Source: Siphonodentalium dalli
Taxonomy: Eukaryota; Mollusca; Scaphopoda; Gadilida; Siphonodentaliidae
Reading direction: 5' to 3'
Length of the DNA: 64,000 nucleotides
Assembly (NCBI GenBank): GCA_032622095.1
Contig: CP136061.1
Coordinates: forward strand, 233,306,944-233,370,943
A program made the translations under genes and the position numbers. Shown piece by piece: positions 11,141 to 20,986 of the stretch (its first letter is position 1; every line of letters begins with the position of its first letter). The notes beneath the pieces were generated by a model that did not search any database, had not been told where the DNA came from, and worked only from the letters and a program-made list of their open reading frames with translations.

Positions 11141-11154
11141 GTCCCATTTTTTTC

Positions 11155-11560
11155 CAGCAGGGAATATAGGAATGGGTTCGTCCTTCTGTCCGTCCGTCAT
11201 AACATCCAAAAAAGTTGTCCGGCGGTTATTTCCAATAATTATCAATGGATTTCAAAGATTTTGGTATATGAGTTCACAAGGGGAATATCTTAAACTTGTT
11301 TGCAAACTAGGCCTGGTCGACATTTTCACCAGAGTTACGGCCCTTAAATTGTTAATTTTTTTGCGTTTAGTACCCGCGTTATTTTGAACTATTATCAATG
11401 GATTTGAAAGATGTTTCCTATATTAGTTCACAAAAGGAGTATCTGAAACGAGTTCACAAACTAGGGGCCAGGCCATACATTTTCACCGGAGTTATGGCCC
11501 TCAGATTGTAATTTGATTGTAATTTTTGAGCATTTTAAGCCCGAACTAAAACAAATATTA
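11155..11560 (+). repeat. CCGTCCGTC-type non-coding element, third variant
   Basis: It starts CAGCAGGGAATATAGGAATG with TCTGTCCGTCCGTC. It then has two related ~170-bp modules (near 11230 and 11390) sharing TATCAATGGATTT, TTCACAA, GGAGTATCT-like text and TTTTCACC.GAGTTA. The head resembles the elements at 370 and 1504 but the modules are different. It is intronic. Confidence 0.45.
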
Positions 11561-12240
11561 ACCAATCTCAAACAAATATTAACTGATTTCAATTAATTTT
11601 TAGCCTATTTTTAAAATGCCCATCCCCAACTTTGCCCAATTAGGTGGAGGAGACTGCCATTGGCGACTGCTTGTTTGTTTTGCTTGTACAATAATTTATG
11701 GCAAATTGTTTCAGCTCTCAAAATCATAAAGAGGTTTGTGTTACTGTATTAATTGATATTCATGTAAAACTGTAAAGTGACAATTCCAAAGTTAGAGGCT
11801 TTATATCACTGGTTGTTGAGGCCAATTTTTACTTAGTTCGATATTCATGTCAATGATGCCGAGAACAATTGAAATACCATAATTATTAGTGTGGTGCAGT
11901 AGAACTACCTATCTTTACTAAATATTTAACAGTTACCTTCTATGTACACAACTATATATAAATATATATCAATATCATGGCGGTCTTAAATGTACTTTAA
12001 TAAATACAATAAATAACTGCAGGCCTTTGGATACATGATTTTTACGGAGAAAAAATTTTCAGCTTTGAATTCGCTGCTTTGGGTGCGCAAATTCAAAGTG
12101 TGCATATTTAAAACTAAGCGAAAAATGATACTGCATGAATTTAAATACGAGTAAGGTCGTGCTTCAGCCTAGAACAACTATTAAAGTGATATTCCTTGTT
12201 TCCCTGGTCCGATAGTAACATTCTTATTTTATTTCTCTAG
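11561..12240. other. Intron without recognised elements
   Basis: A+T-rich sequence that ends in the pyrimidine tract and TTTCTCTAG acceptor at 12240. No frame, hairpin or repeat was noted. Confidence 0.5.
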
Positions 12241-12378
12241 CTAGAGATGCAGTGTACTGATGAACGAGATGAACCAGAGGAAGAGAAGCATCCTCCTGTT
12301 CACATCCCGGCATCGACAATAAAGGATCTGATGGAGATCGAGGCAATGTTGGACAGTCCGTCTGCCATAAAGGCACTG
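12241..12378 (+). CDS. Host gene exon 2 of 5 visible (acidic linker and helix)
   Basis: The exon has 46 whole codons, from LEMQCTDERDEPEEEKHPPV to KDLMEIEAMLDSPSAIKAL. The acceptor is TTATTTCTCTAG and the donor CTG|GTAAGG. It is phase 0 at both ends, so it could be skipped without changing the frame. The first residues extend the coiled coil. The middle is strongly acidic (DERDEPEEE) and proline-bearing. The end looks like an amphipathic helix. An alternative acceptor four bases downstream (CTAG at 12241-12244) would break the frame. The following intron is 40.7 kb. Its first 100 bases contain a near-copy of this exon's 3' end and donor, annotated separately. Confidence 0.75.
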
Positions 12379-12451
12379 GTAAGGCCCCAAAACATGTCGG
12401 CCTAAAAATGAGTAATATTTCAGTTAACAAAGGGAAAAAATGTAGGGACAG

Positions 12452-12469
12452 GCGGCAATGAAGGCATTG
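12452..12469 (+). CDS. Candidate 18-nt alternative micro-exon
   Basis: The sequence ACAG|GCGGCAATGAAGGCATTG|GTAAGA has an acceptor, six whole codons (AAMKAL) and a donor. It resembles the 3' end of exon 2 (GCCATAAAGGCACTG|GTAAGG, SAIKAL) together with its donor and the C/T-A-rich text behind it. It therefore looks like a short tandem duplication 91 bp downstream. Being phase 0 and 18 nt long, its inclusion would only add six residues. The pyrimidine tract in front is weak. It may instead be a decoy donor. Confidence 0.3.
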
Positions 12470-12479
12470 GTAAGACCTA

Positions 12480-12960
12480 AAAAAACTTTTAACTATGAGT
12501 ATTTGATGTCAAAACTTACTGGTTAATATTTTTTATATTATCGCTCCTAAATTAGTATATTTTGGCTCTGGGGGTAAAACATATTTGATTCAAGTCTAGG
12601 AACCCACCCATCAAAGCTCAGAGTGATCAGATATCAATTTTTGAAGTTTATTATTTCTCGAGATGCGCAATTATATGTTGCCCAGAAACACGTGGTCAAA
12701 CAGGCGGTCTCGGACAAAATTTCGCATGAAGATGGATAACTCTAAAATCAAGTGGTAATAGGGCCAAATTTTGTGATACTTAAGTGATGATATGGCCATA
12801 TATTTTGGAACAAACTGTTGATAAATAAAAAGTTTTGGGAAATTTTATACCATAGTTGACAGTGGTTAGCATTGTTTTGTTGCAATAAATCGATTCTGAT
12901 AACTAAAGAAATGTAGTTGTTGTATCTTGATGATATGGGGACCGTCTGATCGGATTGAGT
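12480..12960. other. Start of the 40.7-kb intron, no element seen
   Basis: Sequence between the micro-exon candidate and the MITE at 12969. It has no supported feature. Confidence 0.5.
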
Positions 12961-12968
12961 ACCTTTAA

Positions 12969-13350
12969 CCCTTTACCCAACAAACCGGCCAAAACCGGCC
13001 AAATAAAGCTTCAACAGCCTAAAATATCTTTGGTCTGTCTCAATAGAACCATACAAATATGGATATCATTGGAACCGGCTCCTTGATCACATTGTGATAG
13101 TTACAGTTATGCCCTGTGCCAATGCATTCTCTTATATATGCGAGTCGACCATAGGTCGCCTCGCATATATAAGAGAATGCATTGGCCTAAAAAAAATCTT
13201 TTTTTACCATTTTTTCTTACATTCTTTAACAATTTTATAATTTTTAATGTGTTAAGCCAATGCATTCTCTTATATATGCGAGGCGACCTATGGTCGACTC
13301 GTATATATAATAGAATGCATTGGCACAGGGCCGTTCTGTTGGGTAAAGGG
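12969..13350 (+). mobile_element. piggyBac-like MITE family A, copy 2 (382 bp)
   Basis: It is flanked by TTAA at 12965-12968 and 13351-13354, with the same 14-bp termini as the copy at 7031. Hairpin 1 is at 13121-13187 and hairpin 2 at 13257-13324, separated by a T-rich spacer. A change in hairpin 2 (CTCGTATATATAATAGAATG) slightly breaks the stem. It is in the host intron, about 590 bp behind exon 2, in the sense orientation relative to the gene as defined by copy 1. Confidence 0.85.
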
Positions 13351-13467
13351 TTAAATGGGTTCTCACATTCATTTATAAAAAGTATACATTGGAATAGTCT
13401 GTTCAGGAAAACTTAACTGATGACATACCTGTGAAAGGATAATACTATACAGAAGAAGAATTCAAAA

Positions 13468-13652
13468 AATTCCGGCACGTATGCCGGGGTGGGTGGGTGG
13501 TCAAAGCCACCAACAAGCAATTTTTTCCGCAACTAAAAAAAAAATTCTGCTTGTTTTTTTAGTGTTTTGGCAATGAGTTGGGCTTCAAAACCACTTTGAA
13601 TGAGAGAAATAATGTAATTATAACTGGTAAACTGACTGCAGGCAGTTATCGT
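13468..13652 (+). repeat. Left arm of a 185-bp inverted repeat next to the gap
   Basis: It runs from AAATTCCGGCACGTATGCCG to the edge of the N run (GCAGGCAGTTATCGT). The reverse complement is at 14761-14945, with small differences. CGGCA.GTATGCCG is itself a palindrome. It belongs to the GGTGGGTGG-containing repeats also seen near 14415 and 20987. The arm is cut by the gap, so its real inner end is unknown. Confidence 0.7.
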
Positions 13653-13752
13653 NNNNNNNNNNNNNNNNNNNNNNNNNNNNNNNNNNNNNNNNNNNNNNNN
13701 NNNNNNNNNNNNNNNNNNNNNNNNNNNNNNNNNNNNNNNNNNNNNNNNNNNN
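13653..13752. other. Assembly gap, 100 N
   Basis: Exactly one hundred N, the usual placeholder for a gap of unknown length. It starts at the end of an inverted-repeat arm. This suggests that a repeat or foldback stopped the assembly, not that the missing sequence is short. Confidence 0.95.
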
Positions 13753-14414
13753 AATCCACAATATATAAATATAATTGTAATAAAACTGGTTTATTCCATA
13801 GAAAATATTATATTTGTTCTGAACTCCACAAGAGTTAACAACTGAAAGTAGTAATGTAATGTGAAAAATATACTTGATCACAATGTTTACAAGAATACGA
13901 AATCATTTGACTTCGCGAAGTGACCGTGTGTGTTAAATTTAAACAAACTGAGGTTTCTCATAATTTCGCGCAATTAAACATGAAAGTTATAGATTATAAT
14001 ACATCAGTATGATGTCACTCATTCCGTTATATAGAGCATCACGTATTGATATGTAGGGTAAAATTGACGCCGCTGGATCTGGGCGTAACTTCTGCTATAA
14101 AACGATATACGGATCTTCGACATAAAACAGCATTATCCCACCGATTTTATTAACTGGTGTACGTCCATTGAACTTGGACAAGGTTACCGTATATTATACA
14201 TGAATTTTTTGGAGAAGTTGTATACATCGTACACTGTGCTGATAACGATGGGGACGTTCTATTCATCTCACAATTCAAAGTTTCAATTTCAAACCCATGT
14301 TCAGACCGACATGCAGCTCAACTCGCAATGAAAGAGCTTCCTTTTATTATGTCCACGTGACCGATGTGGTTAGGCGTGAATACCATCATCACATTCTCGG
14401 CCGGATTATAGGAG
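13753..14414. other. No gene recognised
   Basis: A+T-rich sequence between the gap and a G-rich tract. The frame at 14297-14554 runs into homopolymers and is not credible as a gene. Confidence 0.45.
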
Positions 14415-14600
14415 TTCATTCAGGGGGGGGGGGGGTCGGAAAATTTTTTCAGGCACGTATGGCATTTTTTCCCTTTCGATCATTTTTTGTACCCACCCAC
14501 CCCCACCGCCAATTTTTTTTCCGTTTTCGGCAGTTTTTTCCGACCATTTTTTGACACCCACCCCCCTTTTAACACTAAAACAGAGATTTTCGGGGGGAAA
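14415..14600. repeat. G-run/C-run low-complexity core of a dispersed element
   Basis: There is a run of about 12-13 G near 14421, then TTTT-rich text, two ACCCACCCACCC-like blocks and CACCCACCCCCC. Similar order (poly-G, TTTTTT, CCACCCACC) is seen at 20990-21070. Behind it, AAAAAAACATGGCTGCCAGC at 14703-14722 matches text at 21440-21475 and 54918-54945. This is a repeat family associated with G runs and the phrase AAGATGGCCGC. Confidence 0.5.
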
Positions 14601-14760
14601 TTCACTGTAAACAGCTGTATATGAATTTCTGTGCATACTATTTATCATGGATGTTAACATGGACATGTAAATAGAAATGAGTCATTTTGAGGTCATTCGG
14701 CCAAAAAAACATGGCTGCCAGCGGCCATCTTGGATTTCAATATTTGCAACAAAATACAAC

Positions 14761-14945
14761 ACGATAACTGCCTGCAGTCAGTTTACCAGTTAGAATTACA
14801 TTATTTCTCTCATTCAAAGTGGTTTTGAAGCCCAACTCATTGCCAAAACACTAAAAAACAAGTAGGAATTTTTTTTTTAGTCGCGGAAAAAATTGCTTGT
14901 TGGTGGCTTTGACCACCCACCCACCCCGGCATACGTGCCGGAATT
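14761..14945 (-). repeat. Right arm of the 185-bp inverted repeat (partner 13468-13652)
   Basis: The reverse complement of the left arm, from ACGATAACTGCCTGCAGTCA to GGCATACGTGCCGGAATTTG. A C-run follows at about 14954. The arm-to-arm distance in the assembly is about 1.1 kb including the N run. Confidence 0.7.
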
Positions 14946-15229
14946 TGTTTTTCACCCCCCCCCCCTGGTTCAATGGTTAATTTGAAACCGACATGGATGG
15001 AAAACGGGATCCGTTTCACACTTGATCTGAGTTGAGTGATATCTCAATGGTTCATTAACATCGCGAAATGACCATTTCGATGAGAGATGCTAATTTGTTA
15101 CGATATACACATGTATAATTAGCTTCATACATGTGTATAATATATATAGTGGATTCAAACGAATAGCATTGTTCGCTTGTTGACAATATACATAAACCTT
15201 GTTCTGTTTTATCAAATTTCTGTGGCTAT

Positions 15230-15615
15230 CGTTAAAGTGATGTGAAACACTGCGGTTGGGTGATCAAATAGAAATGGAGAATATTCTTGCTCAAAATAGT
15301 TATTTTTACGAATATTAATTCAAAGTTACAGTACACACACCGTCATTCTTATATATTAATTAAATGCAATGACTCTCGATCGACGGCGAACTAATTTGCA
15401 TTAGTTTATCGCCGATTGTCGCGTCCCGAATCGAGATGTAAATATTTACAATTAAGCGTATATATAGTTCAGACGATGATATCTCTGGAGTGGTATAGTC
15501 GATTTCTTTGAGATTTTCCGTGATGCTAGTAGAATTCCCATAGTTGGCATAGCGCCTGAGTACTAACAAATCAGTTACTAACACCCGAGTAATGCAAGTC
15601 CATAATACGTCTTTA
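15230..15615 (+). repeat. ~390-bp dispersed repeat, copy 3 of 3
   Basis: It matches 3558-3955: GTTAAAGTGATGTGAAACAC at the start, GGTGATCAAATAGAAATGGA, CATTAGTTTATCGCCGATTG and GTCCCGAATCGAGATGTAAA. It ends near ACGTCTTTAATTA. It is closer to copy 1 than to copy 2 in several blocks. Confidence 0.6.
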
Positions 15616-15766
15616 ATTATCCCACTGATGGAACCATGCATGGATACATGCACCTTGAAAATCTAACTGGCACGAGTTATGTCTCAGCAAGTGAATTTAT
15701 CATCGTATAGTGGGTGGTGATATGGCTAATGTACGGACACGAAGGGCGTTTGAGAGTCTGATTCTA

Positions 15767-16070
15767 TAGAGGGCTAATTTTCTCCAGACATTCACTAATA
15801 TCCCACGAGCTGAGTATATCGTTCAATGTCCAATAAAGTGGACGAGTCTTGGCGTTTCCTAAACTGTGGAGATATATTTTATCGAGATTGCATAACACTG
15901 GCGCCGTGTCGGCATCAATTCCACTAAAAGCTTCCCCGCTAGCACCATATATATAGGTGTAATCAGTGTCGTTACCATGGTGAACGGTGCCTGTCTCCTT
16001 ATAACACACCACCCTCCCATGGTTGGCCGAAGCCACACCCTGGATAACACTGTTTACAGGACGTGTTCCG
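15767..16070 (-). other. Weak minus-strand coding candidate
   Basis: An open frame of about 100 codons ends in TAG at 15767. The text looks protein-like: VVCYKETGTVHHGNDTDYT, AFSGIDADTAPVLCNLD, then WTLNDILSSWDISECLEK. It has no good start codon. A possible acceptor (TTATCCAG) lies near its beginning. I do not recognise the protein and see no partner exon. It could be an exon of an antisense gene or a relic. Chance is a real alternative at this length. Confidence 0.2.
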
Positions 16071-16159
16071 AAACTTCATTGGGATGCCTCTCTATATATG
16101 AACACTGTACACTCTATCATCTACCCTTCACATTCATAATAATACTTTATACGACTTAT

Positions 16160-16367
16160 CACTGAGTCGCGACCATATTGGATCCATCCAGCCCCGTTCC
16201 GTTTTTCAGTGCTGCAGATCAATGTTCTGGAGTAGCATTTCATATATGGAGCTTTTGAATATTCATGAATTCCATATATGGAATGCTATATTCCTGAACT
16301 TTGATATGTAGCACTATAACGGAACGGGACTGGATGGATGGATATCCAATATGGCCGCGACTCAGTG
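16160..16367. mobile_element. ~208-bp foldback element
   Basis: CACTGAGTCGCGACCATATT at the left pairs with AATATGGCCGCGACTCAGTG at the right. The arms continue inward through CATCCAG..CCGTTCCGTT and CATATATGGA to a centre near 16262 (ATTCATGAAT). The stem is about 80 percent paired. No target duplication is obvious. It lies 35 bp before the inverted repeat at 16402. Confidence 0.7.
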
Positions 16368-18060
16368 ACAGTCAAAAACAATATACCCGAAAGCACATAT
16401 CCACACCGGTCACCCGCGTATCACCAACACGGTGGAGTACCTATTGGCACGGATATCCGGTCGTCTGTTCAATGTTTTGGAGTCAACAAAATGTGAGTTT
16501 ATTTTTTTATATGCATTTTATTTATAATTGTTTCCGGTTTAATATTACGAAAATAAATCCATTCCAATATTCCTGTGTGTTGATAATCTGATATGTTTGC
16601 TTTCTTTGAATAATCTCGTTGTATTCAGTGATAACTACAGCGAAAATGGAAATAACAGTATTAATCGCTTTTGTTTACTAATAACAACTGGCGCCGAACG
16701 GATCAAAGTGGCCATAATATATTATATGATGTGTACCCCACAAACCATGGTGTTAGCAGTTTCACCTGGTGCATAATTCTCATGAAACAGTCTCTTGAAA
16801 AAACGTTGATTGAAAAACATCTGTACCAACAACTCGGTGACAAGAACCGTTGTTGCGGTGAGAAATACGTTTTGAGTACCAACCGACTCGGTGTTAAAGT
16901 TTCCCAAAATTGGAATGTTTCTTGAATTTAGGACACGTCGGACAGATTATAACTCTGGAATATAGCATGCCATTAAACGGTATATGTAATTAAATGGAAC
17001 TGATGGGTTTTCAACCGATTTTCCCCGTCTGGCCGTTTTTTAAAAACATTTATTAGTTCCAGGATTATATTTTATGTAACTTAACGTTATGTTTCCATTT
17101 TGATTCACAGAAATGAGATGGCAGATCATGTCCAGAGACCGTTCTGATGTCAGCTTTTGCCGACTCTTTTTAACATCTTCGAGTGGCAGTCGAACACGCC
17201 ATCAAATAACATCAGCATGAAGAACTATAGAGTACGTAAAATTTACATTAGATCACACAACAGGACACAACGGATGCCAGCGTATACCACATCATGGAGT
17301 ATGACCATCTGCAATTTAACAAAGTAATAGTGACATATTTGTGTCCGTGGACGACAGGATAACGCTGCGCGAATACCATCTATATATAGCTACATTTAAG
17401 AAATGAAAAATATCCGTATCTAATGATCATAGCTATACCACCACCAATACCGAAGACGACTCAGCAATACCATCAACACCACATTGATCAACAATAATGG
17501 TGATAACCAACAAGGCACCACCACCGCCACCTATACAACAACAATACCAGAGCCTCAGGATTCCAGAAATTATCAGCTCGGATCCAGCATGTGTTATCAG
17601 ATCAACCACTGCATCGAGTTGGAGCTTGTACATGTAACACAAACTGTCAATCTTTGAGTTTAATTTTCAACGTTACACCCATATGGTTGACCATTTAAAT
17701 AATTGACATTTCAGTCCACAATATATCTGACACAAATCGACTAATCTACAATCGTATTGCCAAGTAAAGTGGCATGCATGACATTTCCAACTATTGGCCA
17801 TATTGACAAACTTTGGCGGAGTAGACACTCAAATCCCTTAACCAATGTTCCATAATAAACAGTTATCAATTAATCTTTTACCCATAATGATAACCCACTT
17901 CTCCCCGTTAACGCTCCATAAATGAGCGTGTCGACATGGGGTAGTTTTGGTAAATTCTTTCAACAATCGGAAATTTTATTCATGACACAACGTTATAGTT
18001 GGAAACGTAATGTACACTAAGTATATAATAGATTCAAATTGTTTCCATTGTTTGATTTTC

Positions 18061-18350
18061 CAAACAGTAATTAAGGGGGGTATGTTGTTTTCAGAAGAAC
18101 GAAAGCATATTTATTTTATAAATTTTGTCTGAAATGGCCATCAGTTGAACATATTACAACCTTAGTTTGGAAAATGTCCAACAGTTGCATGATGAGTTTG
18201 AAATGCCAGTTGGAAATTTCCAATCAATGTTGATGCAATGCATGGTATGTCAACTCTATGGATTTGGTCTGGCTGTTTGTGGATGGGTGCAGTTGGAAAT
18301 TTCAAAGTGGAAACTCCCCCCAACTGGGATCTGACAGCCACGTCCTCTGA
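18061..18350. repeat. Fragment of the GTTGGAAATTTCCAAC repeat family
   Basis: The block contains CAGTTGGAAATTTCCAATCA, GCAGTTGGAAATTTCAAAGT and the end CCCCCAACTGGGATCTGACA followed by GCCACGTCC. This order matches the hAT-like element at 40520-41672 and the fragments at 37140-37466 and 45341-45680. Termini and target duplication are not intact. Confidence 0.5.
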
Positions 18351-18672
18351 CCCATAAGTGTGTTAATAGTATGCAAACAATACCCAGGTGTTTACAACAA
18401 ACGAAATTTGAAGACATTGCTTTATTGTGAACACTTAATTCGTTGTCTTCTGTCTGTGGTTTGTATGTGGCCAGTGTTGTACTTGTAAACCATGCCACAT
18501 TCACAACTGAATGTGGTCCCACTGTGTACGGCAATTCTGTGAACTTTTAAACTGTTTGCGTCAGAGTAACACAGCGTACATTCTGAGGATGAGCAGCCAG
18601 AGTTTCCACCGCATGCTTTTGCATGACGTTGCGGGTACTCTTTAGCGGTAAACGTGTTCCCGCGCGACTTAC

Positions 18673-18813
18673 TTTTATATGAACATGGAGCCAGTTTGTA
18701 TATTCACATGTGTCTGGAACGCCGTATTCTTGTAAAATGATTTTGTTCTTAGTGACAAACCCCTGAGATTGTATTTCGTAGTCCCCAGACAAATGCGGAC
18801 ATTCTGTCACCAT
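18673..18813 (-). other. Weak minus-strand first-exon candidate
   Basis: It starts with ATG at 18813 and reads MVTECPHLSGDYEIQSQGFV, then KNKIILQEYG and TCEYTNWLHVHIK, up to a consensus donor AAA|GTAAGT. The frame stays open beyond the donor to 18547. The composition is protein-like, but no downstream exon joins in the right phase and no homology is recognised. It lies inside the 33-bp inverted-repeat unit, so it might be transposon-encoded or captured. Confidence 0.2.
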
Positions 18814-19432
18814 TTATTAATTAATATCTTCTTCTTCTTGTTGTTTTTGTTGAAATGTTACCCGGAAAGAGAAACAAAACGACTTTTAAATCAGGAAAAC
18901 ACTTTGGACGTTTGCAAAATATCCACACCAGTGGGTACTTCAACCGCGACAATAGGTACTTTCACAAGAAATTACACCGATTTGTTGATACTCATAAAAT
19001 TATCGACAACAATTATCTAAATCCATAATTTGGCGTTTTTGTATTATTCTATCACACGACAAGGACTTGTTCCTGTCAAAAGTAATACACATCTTTCCGA
19101 ATAGCTTCAGGATGACATGGACAATTCAACACGGTTGTGATTATATCAATATTTCTTCAGAATTATTTCCTCAGACTGTAAATATTTCGAAATAATCGTT
19201 TCAAATCATTAGAAAAGTCACGATTTAAATGGGTCAGAGAATTTCTATCAACGAGTGATAATCCATCTATATAATATGTGGTTAACTGTTCTTCTGGGAT
19301 ATCGATTTGCAGTCATTTTAGCGATGTTAACATACGTATATCTTCCCCCATCGCACGGGATAGGCTTGACCGGATCCTCGATCGGCGGTACGATCACCGT
19401 GTTGGTGATACGCGGGTGACCGGTGTGATATC

Positions 19433-20120
19433 ATTCGTGTGACCTGGGCTATATATAATATAGGCATATAATATAATATAAAACAAATCCGTGCTGGTGG
19501 GCTAACACAATTTGAATTATGATTCGCGGGATCTCACAACAAGGTCATTAAATTAATTGGACCGCCGGGCGTGTTCATATATAGGCGTAGAGGGAGACAG
19601 CTATCCCTGTTATAATAGTCCCAGGTATGACACGGACCTCGCTCTTCAGTGCTTCCACAACACCAGCATCCACCAGTCATGCAGGGATTGTGGAAGCACT
19701 AAAGGGCGAGGGGGCACAACTTTCAAAATGAAACTTTCCCTATGTAAATTATGCATTTGTACAGGCACCATACCAGCTACGGGCAATGGGGTAGAACCCT
19801 TCCATGCCACCTGTGCCACCGCCCCTGCATGCCATCCGTGTTTATGCGTTGATAATCGATAACGCTCTGCATTATCTATACTTATAACCGCTTTTGTGAA
19901 AAGAAAGCATCGACGCTCTTTATCGTATACAACCACCGGATTTGTATTTGCTTGGCAAAAAGTCAAAACGTGTTGAAACTTCCTCTTTTTAAAGTCGCTA
20001 CATGACTTTCAAAACTTCATATACATGTACTATATAATGGTCTTGTTGGTATACGGCCTGATTATTTTTCTGGTCTAAAACACGTACCAATGGTAGTCTT
20101 ATGGACCAAGGCGTCTTTGA
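19433..20120. other. No gene; one imperfect hairpin
   Basis: CAGTGCTTCCACAAC (19649-19663) pairs with TTGTGGAAGCACT (19689-19701) around a 25-base loop. Nothing else is supported. Frames on both strands over 19557-19966 overlap and are not convincing. Confidence 0.4.
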
Positions 20121-20125
20121 GTCCG

Positions 20126-20351
20126 ACCCTTTCATGACGGGAGCTGCGCTGGTGCACCATTAAAGACCCTATGCCAGTGCATTCTCTTATATATGCGAGT
20201 CTCCCATATGGAGCCTCGCATATGTAGGGAAAATGCACTGGCTTGCAAGGTCAATGTAAATATTGTTAGATCAATGCCATATCTTAAGAGAATGTATTGG
20301 CACAGGGTTTTCGCAAATTTTCAAGAAGCTCCAGCCATGGAAGTGTTAACC
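20126..20351 (-). mobile_element. piggyBac-like MITE family B, reverse copy
   Basis: It runs from ACCCTTTCATGACGGGAGCT and GCGCTGGTGCA, through a hairpin CAGTGCATTCTCTTATATAT ... GAAAATGCACTGG, to GAATGTATTGGCACAGGG and GAAGCTCCAGCCATGG. The parts are those of family B (50682, 52740 and 27680) read backwards. The second hairpin is truncated. A flanking TTAA is not preserved cleanly (GTTAAC at 20345). Confidence 0.55.
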
Positions 20352-20578
20352 TTCACACGCTGTTCATACTCGAATGTCATTAGCGTCGGCTCCAGATCCG
20401 GCGGTGTGACCAGGATGAAGTCATCCCTGGACTGGACTAGAAATGAGAGAAGCGGATGTATGGAATTCGCCAGGAAAACGAAACGAGACGAGAAAGTGCA
20501 ATCCAGCGGCAACGCTGAATCGTTCGCATTCTCAACAAACCATGCAAGGCCAAGGCAAAGCCCCAAGACCAACGTCAA
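20324..20578 (-). other. Weak minus-strand coding candidate with hydrophobic start
   Basis: The open minus-strand frame begins LTLVLGLCLGLAWFVENAND and ends TSMAGAS and TGA. The beginning resembles a signal peptide, but there is no ATG in frame (a TGA lies just upstream). The 3' end overlaps the family B MITE. Family not recognised; probably chance. Confidence 0.12.
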
Positions 20579-20794
20579 GACATGAGCCTTTCACCCAACC
20601 CGCGACTGACATGCAAGAACAAAGATAATCAGGACAGGGTGCAAGGGCAAGCTCTGCTGGCCACCGACCGTCCTTGTGTCCCCTTCCGGACGGGCATGCA
20701 ACACAAATCCTTCTCTTCTCATATCACTGATCTTGTTATCGATGGTCGATGTGTGATGCTCACATTATATATACTGGGCAACATATCATCGCGA

Positions 20795-20905
20795 AAATAG
20801 GTTCATAATCGACCTATACTATTCGCATATAGGTTCATATTGGATCATTTAATTCTGAAATAAACACTTCGTGGACTTATATCTGTTATTCGGTTTTATG
20901 GCGCG
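20795..20905 (-). repeat. Family C repeat (ATAGGTTCATATTGGA), short copy
   Basis: It contains GCGAAAATAGGTTCATAATC, TATAGGTTCATATTGGATCA and GGACTTATATCTG. These are the reverse complement of blocks at 28045-28110 and 53545-53635. The copy is short and has no clear boundaries. Confidence 0.45.
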
Positions 20906-20986
20906 GGTCACTGATATTTAAAGACCGTATACATATGGTATATATACATGTAAGTCATGAGATGGTTTATTCGTGTTATTTTCTGC

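Larger units (their letters stand above)
16402..19427. mobile_element. 3.0-kb unit bounded by perfect 33-bp inverted repeats
   Basis: The sequence at 16402-16434 (CACACCGGTCACCCGCG...) is repeated without error in reverse complement at 19395-19427. Similarity continues loosely for about 30 bp inside (ending GGATATCCGGTC and GGATCCGGTC). ATATC stands directly outside both ends (16397-16401 and 19428-19432), a possible 5-bp target duplication. The interior has no recognised transposase. It contains part of another repeat (18061-18350) and a minus-strand exon candidate at 18673-18813. A 5-bp duplication and termini starting CAC would suit a Transib-like or related DNA transposon, but that is inference. 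Confidence 0.6.

Noticed and set aside
13578-13881. Frames crossing the N run
   Set aside because: They exist only because N is read as open; the real sequence is unknown.
14297-14666. Pro/Phe/Gly-rich frames around the poly-G tract
   Set aside because: Low-complexity translation of homopolymers.
20193-20628. Frames of 130 and 61 codons on the plus strand
   Set aside because: They start inside a MITE hairpin and have no recognisable content or splice support.
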